Assembly (NCBI GenBank): GCA_030388825.1
Contig: CP128835.1
Coordinates: forward strand, 1,668,001-1,732,000
Source of the DNA: Rossellomorea sp. AcN35-11
GTDB taxonomy: Bacteria; Bacillota; Bacilli; Bacillales; Bacillaceae_B
Length of the DNA: 64,000 nucleotides
Reading direction: 5' to 3'
Shown here: in pieces, positions 62,909 to 64,000 of the stretch
How positions within the stretch are numbered: position 1 is the stretch's first letter
Layout of the letters: each line of letters opens with the position of its first letter
The notes under the pieces: model-generated
The model's database searches: none
Seen by the model: the letters and a program-made list of their open reading frames with translations, nothing else
Told to the model about the DNA's origin: nothing
Program-made: the position numbers and the translations under genes

Positions 62909-64000
62909 ATGGAAAACACGATTTACTCACTTTTACCACCCCTTTTAGCCATTCTTATGGTTATTCTCACAAGACGGGTTCTACTTTCACTTGGAGTAGG
63001 AATCGTTGCATCTGCCTTACTGTTAGCAGATTTCTCAATGACCAAAACATTCAGCTTTATGTGGGACGCCTTCAAAGGCATCTTTGTCTCAGATGGAGCG
63101 CTTAACACCTGGAATGTCTATATCATTTTCTTCTTACTCATTCTGGGTATCATCACAGCATTTGTTAATATTTCAGGCGGTAGCCGCGCCTTCGGTGAAT
63201 GGGCGATGAAACGTGTGAAAACACGTAAAGGTGCACAGCTCCTTTGCTGCAGTCTTAGGTATCATAATTTTTATTGATGATTATTTCAATGCCCTTGCTG
63301 TAGGACAGGTATCAAGACCCATTACGGATCGTCATAAGATTTCACGTGCAAAGCTTGCTTACATCATTGACTCGACATCTGCACCGATCTGTGTCGTTTC
63401 GCCGATCTCAAGTTGGGGAGCGTACATTATCGGGATCATCGGTTCGATTCTTGCTGCGCACAGTATTACAGAATACACAGCATTTTCAGCATTCCTTCAA
63501 ATGATTCCAATGAACCTTTATGTCTGGGCTGCCATTCTGCTTGTGATCATGGTCGCTGCTAAAGGCTTGGATTTTGGGAAAATGAAAGAACATGAAATAA
63601 GAGCCCTTCAAACAGGTGCCCTTTACGACCCTGAAAAAGAAATACCTGGTGAATTGAAAAATGATTTGCCTGTCAGTTCAAAAGGAACGGTTGGAGATCT
63701 TGTCTGGCCAATCGCAGCCCTTGTAATCGGTACAATCGGAATGATGCTCTGGACAGGGTATCAAGCGGTAGGTTCGTTCGATATTCTTCCGGTCTTTGAG
63801 AATACAGATGTAACGAAATCATTGTTATACGGCGGTTTATTCGGCCTTGTGGTTGCCCTCATTTTCTTCATTCGTCAAGTAAGTTTGAAAGGGATTGAAA
63901 GCAGTGCAGTTGGTGTAGCAGTAGTGGAGGGAATCAAATCCATGCTTCCTGCGGTTTACATCCTTATATTTGCTTGGACGATCGTCACATTGATCGATCA
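62909..64000 (+). pseudogene. NhaC-family lysine transporter (LysW-type), frameshifted and cut by window end
   Basis: A Na+/H+ antiporter NhaC-superfamily membrane protein. The first frame stops at 63277 after KTRKGAQLLCC. Removing one base in CCTTT at 63241-63245 gives KTRKGAQLFAAVLGIIIFID and a frame that stays open to 64000, with FIDDYFNALAVGQVSRPITD, IIDSTSAPICVVSPISSWGA and LPAVYILIFAWTIVTLID. GGAGGAGGACATT precedes the ATG. NhaC-type genes behind lysine riboswitches are predicted lysine transporters (LysW), and that is the most likely role here. The gene continues beyond the window. The break fits the single-base insertion pattern of the window. Confidence 0.83.

Overview
The window comes from a low-to-moderate-GC, endospore-forming Bacillota of the Bacillaceae. 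The evidence is H-type and gamma-type-like small acid-soluble spore proteins, a GerA-type germination operon, CotF-like coat proteins, YunB, and long collinearity with the B. subtilis yun-yur-yus segment (yunB/C/D/E/F, suf operon, yurZ, metNPQ, yusD/E/F/G, gcvH, yusI, fadNAE, fadM, yusU/V). Promoters are sigma-A-like with AGGAGG-type ribosome sites. The genus cannot be fixed from the sequence alone; a Bacillus/Rossellomorea-like organism is plausible.

Layout. 1-9.8 kb: ohrR fragment, an AT-rich NAD(P)-binding protein, an FMN reductase, a LysR regulator followed by a YugJ-type alcohol dehydrogenase, a DEAD-box helicase, an acyl-CoA ligase and a YkgA-type amidinohydrolase. 9.8-12.1 kb: PhoP-box alkaline phosphatase and three small genes, two of them spore proteins. 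12.2-16.8 kb: a zinc-starvation island with three Zur-like operators (ycgR-ycgQ, an FAD oxidoreductase, yciC/zagA). 17-20 kb: lipase-like hydrolase, thioredoxin-like protein, iolW-type dehydrogenase. 20-24 kb: gerA-type operon on the minus strand. 24-29.4 kb: Fur-controlled siderophore uptake (binding lipoprotein divergent from two permeases, yusV ATPase, FhuF reductase, yusU). 29.4-29.7 kb: an unusual phased repeat array. 29.7-37 kb: coat proteins, fadM, transporters, a cytosolic nucleotidase-like enzyme. 37-42.8 kb: FadR-box fadN-fadA-fadE beta-oxidation operon. 42.9-46.9 kb: SDR/ArsR pair, yusI, gcvH, yusG/F/E/D. 46.9-49.8 kb: SAM-I riboswitch and metNPQ methionine importer. 51.2-56.4 kb: sufCDSUB. 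56.9-62.5 kb: yunF-E-D-C, an HD-GYP gene, yunB. 62.5-64 kb: lysine riboswitch and an NhaC-family transporter cut by the window end.

How genes work together. Several metal and nutrient circuits can be read directly from operators: Zur (zinc), Fur (iron), PhoP (phosphate), FadR (fatty acids), SAM-I (methionine) and lysine riboswitches. Iron import and FhuF reduction feed the suf Fe-S assembly line. The acyl-CoA ligase and fadNAE cover fatty acid activation and beta-oxidation.

Sequence quality. At least nine disruptions in otherwise well-conserved genes are each repaired by removing one base, usually from a homopolymer. This one-directional pattern points to sequencing or assembly insertions rather than natural decay, so frameshifted genes are annotated as reconstructed where the evidence allows.

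I found no CRISPR array, tRNA, rRNA, prophage or insertion sequence. The least explained elements are the 20.5-bp phased repeat array at 29.45-29.67 kb and the FAD oxidoreductase under a Zur-like box.
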